A stretch of 7,068 bases of DNA, taken from contig JAPKCZ010000098.1 of NCBI GenBank assembly GCA_028822745.1, positions 1 through 7,068 on the forward strand, in the 5' to 3' direction. The translations under genes were made by a program, and so were the position numbers. Position 1 is the first letter of the stretch. Each line of letters opens with the position of its first letter. Positions 1 to 7,026 of the stretch are shown one piece after another. The DNA is from Kiritimatiellia bacterium (GTDB lineage Bacteria > Verrucomicrobiota > Kiritimatiellia > UBA8416 > JAIOPI01). Below the pieces are notes generated by a model, which worked only from the letters and a program-made list of their open reading frames with translations, made no database searches and was not told where the DNA came from.

Positions 1-717
1 GCAGACATGCCCGGAACGACGCGCGACAGCGTTGATGTGCCTTTTGCCGTGGGAACCGGGCCCAATGCTCGCCATTACACGCTGATCGATACAGCGGGAC
101 TGAGGCGTCGCGGAAAAATTGATTCACCTCTCGAAAAATTCAGTTCTTTTCGTGCGGAAGACAGTATCCGACGCGCCAATGTGTGTGTCATCGTGATCGA
201 CGCGAGCGCGGGGCCGACCACCCAGGACAAAAAGATTGCTGCGCTGGTGGCGACACATGAGAAGGGCGCCGTCATTCTTGTGAACAAATGGGATATCGCG
301 GAATCAACACAACGCCAATATTTGCCGGCCTTGATCAAGGAAATGCCGTTTCTGTCGCATTGCCCGATGGTGATGGTGTCTGCCAAAGATGGGTTCAATG
401 TGCGCAAGACGATTGAAACGATCGACGGCGTTGCCGCGCAGGTTAGGACCCAACTCCCTACAGGTGTGTTGAATCGTGCCGTGCTGGATTCGTATGAGCG
501 TATTAGTCCGCCTACGTTCAAAGGCAAGAGGCTTAAGATCTACTATTGCACGCAGGTTGGGTGTGAGCCGATAAGGATCCGCCTCTTTGTTAACCATCCC
601 CGTCATGTGCCGCTGAACTATCGGCAATACCTTATTCGATCAATGCGCGAGCGTTTTGGTCTGGAAGGGGCTCCGGTCGTCCTTGATTTCCGTGAAAGAA
701 CGGGTCGAAAAGCATAG
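1..717 (+). CDS. der: Ribosome-assembly GTPase Der (EngA), 3' part only
   Basis: Der is an essential tandem-domain GTPase that acts in maturation of the 50S ribosomal subunit. The first G domain and the P-loop of the second lie outside the window, and the frame is open from base 1. Counting from the Met at base 7, the second G domain shows PGTTRD (G2 switch, residues 2-7), DTAG (G3, 28-31), NKWD (G4, 93-96) and SAK (G5, 125-127). The last roughly 80 residues match the KH-like domain that is unique to Der, including the FVNHP segment near residue 197 and a basic tail ending RTGRKA. The Met at base 7 is therefore internal and not a true start. The stop is TAG at 715-717, with 59 bases before pyrK. 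Nothing in the sequence links its function to the pyrimidine genes. The motif set and the KH-like tail make the identity very secure. Confidence 0.96.
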   Translation, partial: ADMPGTTRDSVDVPFAVGTGPNARHYTLIDTAGLRRRGKIDSPLEKFSSFRAEDSIRRANVCVIVIDASAGPTTQDKKIAALVATHEKGAVILVNKWDIAESTQRQYLPALIKEMPFLSHCPMVMVSAKDGFNVRKTIETIDGVAAQVRTQLPTGVLNRAVLDSYERISPPTFKGKRLKIYYCTQVGCEPIRIRLFVNHPRHVPLNYRQYLIRSMRERFGLEGAPVVLDFRERTGRKA

Positions 718-776
718 CGGGTCGTGCTACGTTTATTGGATTCGCATAAGCAGTAACGTATTGGCGACAGGTTCGG

Positions 777-1586
777 ATGCAGATCGAAGATGTAACAGTT
801 GAAAAGCACGATGATTTCGGCGGTGGCTATCGCCTGCTTGTCTTGCGTGCACCCGGCATTGCGTCTGAGTCGGTCCCCGGGCAATTTGTGCATATTCGTG
901 TTCCCGGGCTGTACGAATCTGACCTGCGCCGTCCATTCAGTATTTATCATGCGGGCAACGATCAGGTGCGCCTGCTCTATAAGGCCGTCGGCACGGGCAC
1001 CAACGCCATGCTTAAGGTCGCCGTGGGCGATACGCTTAGTGTCATCGGCCCATTGGGGCGCGGTTTTCCCACGGATCACGGGGACACGTTCCCGCTCTTT
1101 ATCGCCGGTGGCTACGGTGTCGCACCACTCTCATTCCTTGCGCAAGTGATGCCGTGCAAAGGCGTGGCTTTTCTGGGGGCAGGAACCGCGAGTGACATTT
1201 TCTGCGTTGAGGACTTTGAGCGCGCCGGCTGGGAGGTCAAGGTGGCCACCGAAGATGGCTCGATGGGCTCGAAAGGTCTTGTGACAGGCGTGCTGGATGA
1301 TTTTGTTGAAGGTTACGGCGACCCGACGGGTGGCTCGGATAAGGCGGCGCTTGAATACTATGGCTGTGGACCGGGCGGTATGCTTAAAGCGGTGGGCGAT
1401 CGTGCCCTAGCGCAAGGGTGTCAGGGCTGGCTCTCTTTGGATAGGCACATGGGCTGCGGTGTCGGTGCGTGCTTGGCCTGCGTACAGAAGGTCCGCAATG
1501 CGGATGGCGATGTGAGTTGGGCGCGCGGCTGCAGGGAAGGTCCTGTGTTTGATGCACGTGAAGTGGTCTGGGGTGACAATGAGTGA
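777..1586 (+). CDS. pyrK: Dihydroorotate dehydrogenase B, electron-transfer subunit PyrK
   Basis: PyrK is the FAD/[2Fe-2S] subunit of class 1B dihydroorotate dehydrogenase. It takes electrons from the FMN of PyrD and delivers them to NAD+ in the cytoplasm. The 269-residue protein has the usual ferredoxin-reductase-like order. The FAD-binding motif RRPFSIY is at residues 51-57, the glycine-rich nucleotide-binding turn GGYGVAPL at 111-118 and the CGPGGML motif at 197-203. The C-terminal [2Fe-2S] ligands are C227, C232, C235 and C252, with spacing C-x4-C-x2-C-x16-C. All key residues are present and the length is normal. The ATG at 777 is chosen because it is the only suitable start before the first conserved strand; a weak AGG lies 5 bases upstream. 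The gene overlaps pyrD by 8 bases, which points to translational coupling. Related reductase subunits of other enzymes share the fold, but the C-terminal cysteine motif and the adjacent pyrD settle the assignment. Confidence 0.95.
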   Translation: MQIEDVTVEKHDDFGGGYRLLVLRAPGIASESVPGQFVHIRVPGLYESDLRRPFSIYHAGNDQVRLLYKAVGTGTNAMLKVAVGDTLSVIGPLGRGFPTDHGDTFPLFIAGGYGVAPLSFLAQVMPCKGVAFLGAGTASDIFCVEDFERAGWEVKVATEDGSMGSKGLVTGVLDDFVEGYGDPTGGSDKAALEYYGCGPGGMLKAVGDRALAQGCQGWLSLDRHMGCGVGACLACVQKVRNADGDVSWARGCREGPVFDAREVVWGDNE

Positions 1587-2508
1587 CGCCACGACCCAGC
1601 CTGATATGTCCGTCAATATCGGCGGACTGATCATGAAGAATCCTGTGACGGTTGCCTCGGGGACCTTTGGTTATGGTCCGGAGTATGCTGAGCTGGTCGA
1701 CCTTAATCAGCTTGGGGCCATGGTTGTCAAAGGCATCATGCCTGATGCATGGGAAGGCAATAAGACCCCGCGGCTTATCCATACGGATGGCGGGCTGATT
1801 AACGCCATCGGCTTGCCTGGGCCGGGCGTTGAGGGCTTTATTGAAACGTACATGCCTTTCCTGAGGCAGCACGATGTTCCGGTGATCGTCAATATCTGGG
1901 GCCGTTCACTTGAAGAATATGGTGATGTCGCCGAGCGCTTGAGCGATGTTGAGGGCGTGCATGCCCTCGAGCTGAATATCTCCTGTCCCAACATCAAAAA
2001 AGGCGGCAATCAATTCGGCACCGATGCCACCATGACCGCGGACCTGATTTCCCTCGTACGCTCACGCACCAAGCTACCGATCATTCCCAAGCTGGCGCCC
2101 AACGTGTCCGACATTAAATTATTTGCACGTGTCTGCGAAGGGTGTGGCTCTGACGCAATCTCGATGATTAATTCAATGCCGGCCATGGCGATCGATATCG
2201 AAACGCGCCGCCCGATTCTGGCCAATAAAGTGGGCGGGCTCACCGGGCCGGCCGTTCACGCCATTGCCGTCAAACTGATTTGGGAGGCGGCATCCGTGAT
2301 CAAGATTCCCATCATTGGCATGGGCGGCATCATGAATGGTGACGACGCCATCGAAATGATGATCGCCGGTGCCAGCGCCGTTGCCGTTGGAACGGCAAAC
2401 TTCATTGACCCGAGCACTCCGGTTCGTGTCATTCAAGACATTCAGGATTATTTAATCAGGCACAACTATTCCTCCGCAAAGGATCTGGTTGGTTCTGTCG
2501 TTGTCTAG
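1579..2508 (+). CDS. pyrD: Dihydroorotate dehydrogenase B, catalytic subunit PyrD (class 1B, NAD-linked)
   Basis: PyrD is the cytoplasmic FMN-containing TIM-barrel subunit. It oxidises dihydroorotate to orotate in the fourth step of de novo UMP synthesis. In the 309-residue product the ASGTFGYG segment (residues 26-33) is the conserved N-terminal FMN region. NISCPN (133-138) carries the catalytic base as Cys136, which marks class 1, whereas class 2 enzymes have Ser there. The C-terminal phosphate-binding segment has GMGGIMNGDDA followed by the AGASAVAVGTANF motif. Presence of pyrK makes it class 1B. The ATG at 1579 is preferred over the TTG at 1549 or ATG at 1552, because a GGGG run sits 5 bases upstream at 1570-1573 and the earlier starts would add ten unconserved residues and a longer overlap. 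The start and the pyrK stop interlock as ATGAGTGA. The stop is TAG at 2506-2508. The two genes are almost certainly cotranscribed. Confidence 0.96.
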   Translation: MSDATTQPDMSVNIGGLIMKNPVTVASGTFGYGPEYAELVDLNQLGAMVVKGIMPDAWEGNKTPRLIHTDGGLINAIGLPGPGVEGFIETYMPFLRQHDVPVIVNIWGRSLEEYGDVAERLSDVEGVHALELNISCPNIKKGGNQFGTDATMTADLISLVRSRTKLPIIPKLAPNVSDIKLFARVCEGCGSDAISMINSMPAMAIDIETRRPILANKVGGLTGPAVHAIAVKLIWEAASVIKIPIIGMGGIMNGDDAIEMMIAGASAVAVGTANFIDPSTPVRVIQDIQDYLIRHNYSSAKDLVGSVVV

Positions 2509-2516
2509 TGTCCTCA

Positions 2517-2562
2517 ATCGTAATCGATTTCTTGTGTCAAATCACTCGATCAGGATTACGAT
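2517..2562 (+). promoter_or_regulatory. Perfect 9-bp inverted repeat between pyrD and the unknown gene
   Basis: ATCGTAATC at 2517-2525 is the exact reverse complement of GATTACGAT at 2554-2562. Inside it, GATTT (2526-2530) can also pair with AAATC (2539-2543) around an 8-base loop. The right arm covers part of an AGGA sequence (2552-2555) and the first two bases of the ATG at 2561. As RNA, the stem could therefore mask the start of the small ORF there. No T-run follows, so this is not a classic intrinsic terminator. It could equally be an operator-like palindrome or chance. The pairing is directly visible; the role is inference. Confidence 0.35.
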
Positions 2563-2602
2563 GATGATTAACCTTAAAAGCGTTTGCCTCGCATCATCGT
2601 GA
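2561..2602 (+). CDS. Possible 13-codon leader ORF coupled to the downstream unknown gene
   Basis: An ATG at 2561 opens a 13-codon frame, MMINLKSVCLASS, which stops at TGA 2600-2602. AGGA at 2552-2555 lies 5 bases before the ATG, a plausible ribosome binding site. The stop interlocks with the GTG at 2599 as GTGA, the same 4-base junction seen twice in the sdh operon of this window. The downstream large gene has no visible ribosome binding site of its own, so ribosomes ending this mini-ORF could restart on its GTG. The peptide resembles no known leader and may have no function of its own. Such a short frame could be chance. Confidence 0.3.
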   Translation: MMINLKSVCLASS

Positions 2603-4263
2603 AGATCCTTAAAAAAACATTTTTTTCAGTCTTTTTGTCCGCCTTTGTCGGCTTTGTGCTGTGGCAGGTTTTTGTCTTTCGCGAAGATCCGGACGTTCTC
2701 TATCGGGCAATTCCTGATGAAACCTTGTTCTTATCCGAACATGCAGATCTAGCGGAACGCTGGACGGAGATTCTGGATAGTCCGGCAATTGTAAGCGCGG
2801 CAGAGGCTTTCGGCGTCGAAGCAAAGGACATTCGCGAGCTCACGGAAAATGAAGTGACTCAGATGATACTGGATCGTTTCGCCTCCGAGCGCGTGCTGGT
2901 TGGGTATTCACCTTCGCTGCGCCGGGGTGGGGCCCCTGGTTGGGTGTTGGCGTCCTGGGTTGGCACCGATGGACAACTGCTGCGCTGGGGGCTCTATGAA
3001 GGCATTCTTGATGACTTTGAGAGAGTGCGCTTTCGCAATGGCCGAAGCGGCTGGATTATGCGCGATGTCGAATTTTCAGGCCAGATGCATTCGCTGACGG
3101 TGGCGGTGTCGGAAGGCGTGTTGCTTGGCTGTCTGAGTACGGATGAAGAAGGCGTGCAGCATTTGGTGCAACGTCTGGAACGCTCAACGTCACATTCACC
3201 GGCGGTGCGTGCGTTGGTCGAGGACGGTTTTGATCCGGAAACAACACCGGACCGAGGGTGGGTCCGCTTCTGGCCGACACATTCACCTGTTGGATCGCCT
3301 CGGGGCTGGCACTTTGGTGCACGCTTTGATGAAAAGGGGCGTATGGCCGGCAGCATCCGTGGCCCAATTCTACCTGCGTTGCACGAACAGTCACCGTGGG
3401 ACCTGGTAAATACCTTTTCGTCATCGCATGAGGAGCATTTACCCCCTGGCGTGCAGCAACTGAACGATGTGCTTGGCGCTGCGCCCAGTGTCCTGGCCGT
3501 GATGCCCTATGCCTACAGCGCCGCTTCGCTATCTTTACTAGGAAAGGACACACGGGCTGTGATTGATGTGCTTTCGGACCATGTGGATGAAGAGGCTCTC
3601 ATGTTCATGAGTCTGACGACACGTGACTATTGGGGAAAGCTCTTGGATTTTGATATTCCAGCGCTCCTTCTGGGGCTGAAACTTACTCAGGAAATGCAGT
3701 CTGAAGCATTGGTAAATGATGTTTTAGATTCGCTCAATGCGCGACATGGCTGGGGACTTATTCGCCGCGTGGCTTCTGTCGATGAGGAGACACCTGTCAT
3801 TCGTATCGACAGTGGCACTCAGCCCGCTTTTACACGCGGATTAAAAGGGTTGGCGCCCTGCTACGCTGTTCTTGATGGGTGGCTCATTTTCAGTACAAGT
3901 CAGACCGGTTTGGAGACCTTGGTTGCTCGCTATAATAATTTTGTGCCTGGGCTGGCCCCAATGCGCTGGTCCGAAGAGATGACGCAGGTCCCTGGCGACG
4001 TGCTGGTTTGGGCGGATCTGGATTCGGCAGCATCAACGACGCGTAAAATGATCGGCATTTACGATTTATGGGTACGCTGGCAAAACAAGCCACGCAACTC
4101 TTCCTTGCGCCAGAACCTGGGCCTGATCGATGCGGTGATGCTGCGTGTTCAGGAGATGCAAAGCCTCTGTCTCTGGTCTGACCTCGACGAAACACGTTGC
4201 GAGTTCAAATTTCTCTTGGGCGGTAAACAGCAAGATGATGCGCAATCGAGCGTAGCGCTCTGA
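2599..4263 (+). CDS. Uncharacterised membrane-anchored protein with an internal duplication
   Basis: I do not recognise a characterised family; the layout is reminiscent of large anchored DUF3352-like proteins, but that is only an impression. With the GTG start at 2599 the product has 554 residues. It begins MKILKK, followed by a hydrophobic segment at about residues 7-27 that reads as an uncleaved signal anchor. The remaining roughly 525 residues have no further membrane helix and probably lie outside the cytoplasmic membrane. The motif S-T-x3-G-x3-L-V-x-R appears at residues 180-192 and again at 432-444, each after an AV-x-[DE]-G-x-L strand, which suggests two copies of one domain. No catalytic or metal-binding motif is visible. 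Two starts are possible, TTG 2584 (559 residues) and GTG 2599. Neither has a good ribosome binding site, but GTG gives a cleaner N-terminus and interlocks with the small upstream ORF. The gene follows pyrD by 90 bases and converges on sdhB. Stop is TGA at 4261-4263. Confidence 0.8.
   Translation: MKILKKTFFSVFLSAFVGFVLWQVFVFREDPDVLYRAIPDETLFLSEHADLAERWTEILDSPAIVSAAEAFGVEAKDIRELTENEVTQMILDRFASERVLVGYSPSLRRGGAPGWVLASWVGTDGQLLRWGLYEGILDDFERVRFRNGRSGWIMRDVEFSGQMHSLTVAVSEGVLLGCLSTDEEGVQHLVQRLERSTSHSPAVRALVEDGFDPETTPDRGWVRFWPTHSPVGSPRGWHFGARFDEKGRMAGSIRGPILPALHEQSPWDLVNTFSSSHEEHLPPGVQQLNDVLGAAPSVLAVMPYAYSAASLSLLGKDTRAVIDVLSDHVDEEALMFMSLTTRDYWGKLLDFDIPALLLGLKLTQEMQSEALVNDVLDSLNARHGWGLIRRVASVDEETPVIRIDSGTQPAFTRGLKGLAPCYAVLDGWLIFSTSQTGLETLVARYNNFVPGLAPMRWSEEMTQVPGDVLVWADLDSAASTTRKMIGIYDLWVRWQNKPRNSSLRQNLGLIDAVMLRVQEMQSLCLWSDLDETRCEFKFLLGGKQQDDAQSSVAL
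3136..3174 (+). repeat. Protein-level internal repeat motif, copy 1
   Basis: This segment of the unknown anchored protein encodes S-T-D-E-E-G-V-Q-H-L-V-Q-R. It matches the S-T-x3-G-x3-L-V-x-R pattern of copy 2 (3892-3930) without gaps. Both are preceded by an AV-x-[DE]-G-x-L strand, although copy 1 has two extra residues between strand and motif. The similarity is at protein level only; the DNA is not an obvious repeat, so the duplication would be old. Confidence 0.5.
3892..3930 (+). repeat. Protein-level internal repeat motif, copy 2
   Basis: This segment encodes S-T-S-Q-T-G-L-E-T-L-V-A-R, preceded by AVLDGWLIF. It is the second occurrence of the S-T-x3-G-x3-L-V-x-R pattern in the anchored protein, 252 residues after copy 1. 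That spacing would suit two domains of about 250 residues each. Confidence 0.5.
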
Positions 4264-4269
4264 TTGCGC
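4240..4269 (+). terminator. Strong hairpin at the end of the unknown gene, candidate terminator
   Basis: GCGCAATC (4240-4247) pairs with GATTGCGC (4262-4269), and GAGCG (4248-4252) pairs with CGCTC (4256-4260). This gives a 13-bp stem with one bulged T at 4261 and a TAG loop. The hairpin spans the TGA stop codon of the upstream gene. No T-run follows on either strand, so it departs from the standard intrinsic terminator and may instead protect the 3' end or pause polymerase. Its place between convergent genes supports a transcript-end role. Confidence 0.45.
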
Positions 4270-4302
4270 GTTGCGCGTTCCGTTCGTCTGTCGGGCGCAA
4301 TC
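4262..4302. repeat. Alternative stem sharing an arm with the terminal hairpin
   Basis: A second copy of GCGCAATC at 4295-4302 is complementary to the same GATTGCGC arm (4262-4269) that closes the hairpin at 4240-4269. Only one of the two stems can form at a time. This one would have 8 bp and a 25-base loop. It occupies most of the 43-base gap between the unknown gene and sdhB and would lie just past the sdhB stop in the opposite-strand transcript. It could be a remnant of arm duplication or an end signal for the sdh operon. Confidence 0.35.
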
Positions 4303-4306
4303 GCGT

Positions 4307-5107
4307 TTATGGCGCCATGAATTTTTTCACACTGGCGCGCATGTGTTCACGGCGCATTTGTGAAATCACGTTGATTGAAATTTCCTTCGGACAGACGGCT
4401 TCGCACTCGGCGTGATTGGAGCAGTTTCCAAAACCTTCTTTGTCCATCTGGTCGACCATATTCAACACGCGTCGTTCACGTTCTTGTTCACCTTGTGGCA
4501 TACGCGCGAGGTGAGCCACTTTGGCGCCGACGAAAAGCGAGGCGGAAGCATTGGGGCATGCGGCGACGCAGGCGCCACAACCAATACACGTTGCCGCGTC
4601 CATGGCGGATTCGGACGCGTCGCGCGACACTGGAATGCTGTTCGCTTCGGGAGCGGTACCCGTGTTGACGCTGACATAGCCACCTTTGCCGATGATACGG
4701 TCGAATGCGGTGCGGTCGACAACCAGGTCGCGAATGACAGGGAAACCTGTGGCGCGGAAGGGTTCTATCGTGATGGTGTCGTCAGGCTTCAGCAGGCGCA
4801 TGCGAAACTCGCATGTCGTGCATGCCTCCTTGGGACCGTGGGCCACGCCGCTGATCACGAGGCCGCACATGCCGCAAATGCCTTCGCGGCAGTCGCTCTC
4901 GAAGGCGATCGGTTCTTCGCCGCGACGAATGAGGTCTTCGTTGAGAAAATCGAGAGCCTCCAAAAGTGACATTTCCGGTTCGATGCCGGAAACGGAGTAG
5001 TTGACCAGTCTGCCGGGCTGTTCAGGACCGCTTTGGCGCCAAATACGAAACCTGTAGGTCTGTTGCGTGTCTGTCGCCGTTGTTTCCGTTGATCCGCTCT
5101 GGTTCAC
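4307..5107 (-). CDS. sdhB: Succinate dehydrogenase/fumarate reductase iron-sulfur subunit
   Basis: This subunit carries electrons from the FAD of SdhA to the membrane quinone site through three Fe-S clusters. In the 266-residue product the [2Fe-2S] ligands are C73, C78 and C81 (CREGICGMC) plus a fourth at C96 or C99. C174, C177 and C180 with C239 fit the [4Fe-4S] cluster. C184, C229 and C235 fit the [3Fe-4S] cluster, by comparison with the E. coli enzyme. The first 15 or so residues are polar and rich in Ser, Thr and Gln, without a signal peptide, as expected for a cytoplasmic-face subunit. The GTG start at 5107 is supported by GGAG (5114-5117) 6 bases upstream and by the GTGA overlap with the sdhA stop. 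The stop is TAA at 4307-4309. Sequence alone does not tell whether the complex runs as succinate oxidase or fumarate reductase. Confidence 0.95.
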   Translation of the reverse strand: MNQSGSTETTATDTQQTYRFRIWRQSGPEQPGRLVNYSVSGIEPEMSLLEALDFLNEDLIRRGEEPIAFESDCREGICGMCGLVISGVAHGPKEACTTCEFRMRLLKPDDTITIEPFRATGFPVIRDLVVDRTAFDRIIGKGGYVSVNTGTAPEANSIPVSRDASESAMDAATCIGCGACVAACPNASASLFVGAKVAHLARMPQGEQERERRVLNMVDQMDKEGFGNCSNHAECEAVCPKEISINVISQMRREHMRASVKKFMAP

Positions 5108-7026
5108 TTGTAACTCCGCTGTGATTGCTGTACGTGGTCGAAACTAAGTTCTTCTTTGTGCATTTGTGGTGTTTTTTCATCGCCTTTATACTGCCACGCC
5201 GACACGTGCGAATAGTTTTCGTCATCGCGTAGCGCTTCACCTTCGGGCGTGGCCGATTCTTCACGAAAATGGCCGCCGCATGATTCGCGGCGTTCCAGTG
5301 CATCTCGCGCCATGAGTTCGCCCAATTCAAGATAGTCCGCCACGCGTCCGGCCAGCTCAAGATCTTTGTTGAATGATTCGCCTGTGCCCGTGACGCGTAC
5401 CTCATCCCAGAAACTGCCGCGTAGATTGGTGATCGAATCAATGGCCTGCTTTAGGCCGGATTCGTTTCTAGCCATGCCAACATGGTCCCACATGATGCGA
5501 CCGAGTTCCTGCCAGATTTCTCGGGCGGTTCGTTTGCCGTCGGACCCGACCAAGCGATCAACGCGCGAACGCACATCATCCTCCGCGGCGGCGAATGCAG
5601 GGTCGTTCGGATCGGTTGCGTCGGGGCCAATTTGGGCGAGGTAATTGCTGATCGTGTAGGGGGCAACGAAATAGCCGTCTGCCAGACCTTGCATCAACGC
5701 GCTGGCACCGAGTCGAGTGGCCCCAAGGTCGGAAAAGTTTGCTTCGCCAGCGACAAATAAACCGGGGAGGTTGCTCATCAGGTCGTAATCAACCCACAGA
5801 CCACCCATGGTGTAATGCGGCGCGGGATAGATGCGCATCGGTACCTTGTAGGGGTTTTCGCCGGAAATTTCCGCGTACATGTCGAAGAGGTTTCCGTAGC
5901 GAGATCGAATGGCATCTTCGCCAAGCCGTGAAATAGCCTCGGCGAAATCGAGATAGACCGCAAATCCGGTTTTGCCGACACCACGGCCTTCGTCGCAGAC
6001 TTCTTTTGCGCGCCGTGAGGCGATGTCGCGGGGGACCAAATTGCCAAAGCTTGGATAAATGCGTTCCAGATAGTAATCGCGTTCTTCCTCTGGTATGCGT
6101 TCTGGAGGACGCGTGTCGCCTTGTTTTTTGGGTACCCAGACGCGACCGTCATTGCGTAAACTTTCGCTCATGAGGGAGAGCTTTGACTGGCCATCACCGG
6201 ATTGCGGGATACAGGTCGGGTGGATCTGTGTAAAGCATGGGTTGGCGAAAAGCGCGCCACGCTTGTAGCAGCGCCAGGCTGCCGTAACGTTGCAGTTCAC
6301 CGCATTGGTCGAAAGAAAAAAGACCGTTGAATAACCGCCCGTACACAGAAGAACAGCGTGGGCTTCGTGTCTGTCGATTTTGCCGGAGACGAGATTTCGC
6401 GTGATGATGCCGCGCGCCTGACCGTTGATGTTGACGAGGTCGAGCATTTCGTGACGCGGGTAGAGTGTTACCCGGCCTGCTTCAACCTGTCGCATAAGGG
6501 CGCCATAGGCACCGACGAGTAGTTGCTGGCCGGTTTGGCCACGCGAGTAGAAGGTGCGGGACACTTGGGCGCCGCCGAAAGATCGGTTGGCGAGCTGTCC
6601 GCCGTATTCGCGAGCAAAGGGGATGCCCTGCGCAGCGCAGTGGTCAATGATATCAACGCTGGTCTGCGCCAGGCGATATACATTGCCTTCTCGTGAGCGA
6701 AAATCGCCGCCTTTAACGGTGTCGTAAAACAGGCGATGAATGCTGTCACCGTCATTCTGGTAATTCTTGGCTGCGTTGATGCCGCCCTGCGCTGCGATGC
6801 TGTGAGCGCGACGTGGTGAATCGGAAATGCAGAAATTCTTAACGTTGTAGCCGAGTTCGGCCAGCGAGGCTGCGGCGGAGCCGCCAGCGAGGCCGGTGCC
6901 GACAACAATGACAGTGTATTTACGCTTATTAGACGGGGCGACCAGTTTGGCGTTCTGTTTATAAAGATCCCATTTCTGGTCGATCGGACCATCTGGGATT
7001 CGCGCATCGAGGTGAATTTTGCTCAC
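5104..7026 (-). CDS. sdhA: Succinate dehydrogenase/fumarate reductase flavoprotein subunit
   Basis: SdhA interconverts succinate and fumarate using covalently bound FAD, on the cytoplasmic face of the membrane complex. The 640-residue product has the dinucleotide-binding motif VVGTGLAGGSAAA at 41-53 and the RRAHSIAAQGGI segment, in which H75 is the expected attachment point for FAD. Substrate and catalytic residues align by motif: the HPT at 269-271, R333 in PRDIASR, H404 in PAPHYTMGG and R438 in GATRLGAS. The ending, with RESCGGHFREE and then WQYKGDE, is typical of the longer non-proteobacterial subunits. The GTG at 7026 is chosen because GGAG at 7034-7037 lies 7 bases upstream and the GTG interlocks with the stop of the preceding gene. 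An ATG at 7037-7039 is out of frame. It overlaps sdhB by 4 bases, consistent with one polycistronic mRNA. L-aspartate oxidase is related but lacks the subunit context. Confidence 0.96.
   Translation of the reverse strand: MSKIHLDARIPDGPIDQKWDLYKQNAKLVAPSNKRKYTVIVVGTGLAGGSAAASLAELGYNVKNFCISDSPRRAHSIAAQGGINAAKNYQNDGDSIHRLFYDTVKGGDFRSREGNVYRLAQTSVDIIDHCAAQGIPFAREYGGQLANRSFGGAQVSRTFYSRGQTGQQLLVGAYGALMRQVEAGRVTLYPRHEMLDLVNINGQARGIITRNLVSGKIDRHEAHAVLLCTGGYSTVFFLSTNAVNCNVTAAWRCYKRGALFANPCFTQIHPTCIPQSGDGQSKLSLMSESLRNDGRVWVPKKQGDTRPPERIPEEERDYYLERIYPSFGNLVPRDIASRRAKEVCDEGRGVGKTGFAVYLDFAEAISRLGEDAIRSRYGNLFDMYAEISGENPYKVPMRIYPAPHYTMGGLWVDYDLMSNLPGLFVAGEANFSDLGATRLGASALMQGLADGYFVAPYTISNYLAQIGPDATDPNDPAFAAAEDDVRSRVDRLVGSDGKRTAREIWQELGRIMWDHVGMARNESGLKQAIDSITNLRGSFWDEVRVTGTGESFNKDLELAGRVADYLELGELMARDALERRESCGGHFREESATPEGEALRDDENYSHVSAWQYKGDEKTPQMHKEELSFDHVQQSQRSYK

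Noticed and set aside
718..776. Gap between der and pyrK examined for a promoter, hairpin or small gene
   Set aside because: No convincing stem, promoter boxes or coding frame seen; only a weak AGG before the pyrK start.
1549..1578. Earlier TTG/ATG starts for pyrD
   Set aside because: They add ten residues without family similarity, while ATG 1579 has a GGGG run 5 bases upstream and interlocks with the pyrK stop.
2532..2560. Possible promoter, TTGTGT and ATTACG with a 17-base spacer
   Set aside because: The -10 match is poor and such loose pairs are common by chance; not strong enough to list.
4412..4969. A 185-codon open frame on the plus strand opposite sdhB
   Set aside because: It lies wholly antisense to a well-supported sdhB, has no recognisable motif and reads as the complement of that gene's codons.
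6468..7007. A 179-codon open frame on the minus strand overlapping the 5' half of sdhA in another frame
   Set aside because: It is out of frame with sdhA across its strongest FAD and substrate motifs; its composition is typical of a shadow frame.
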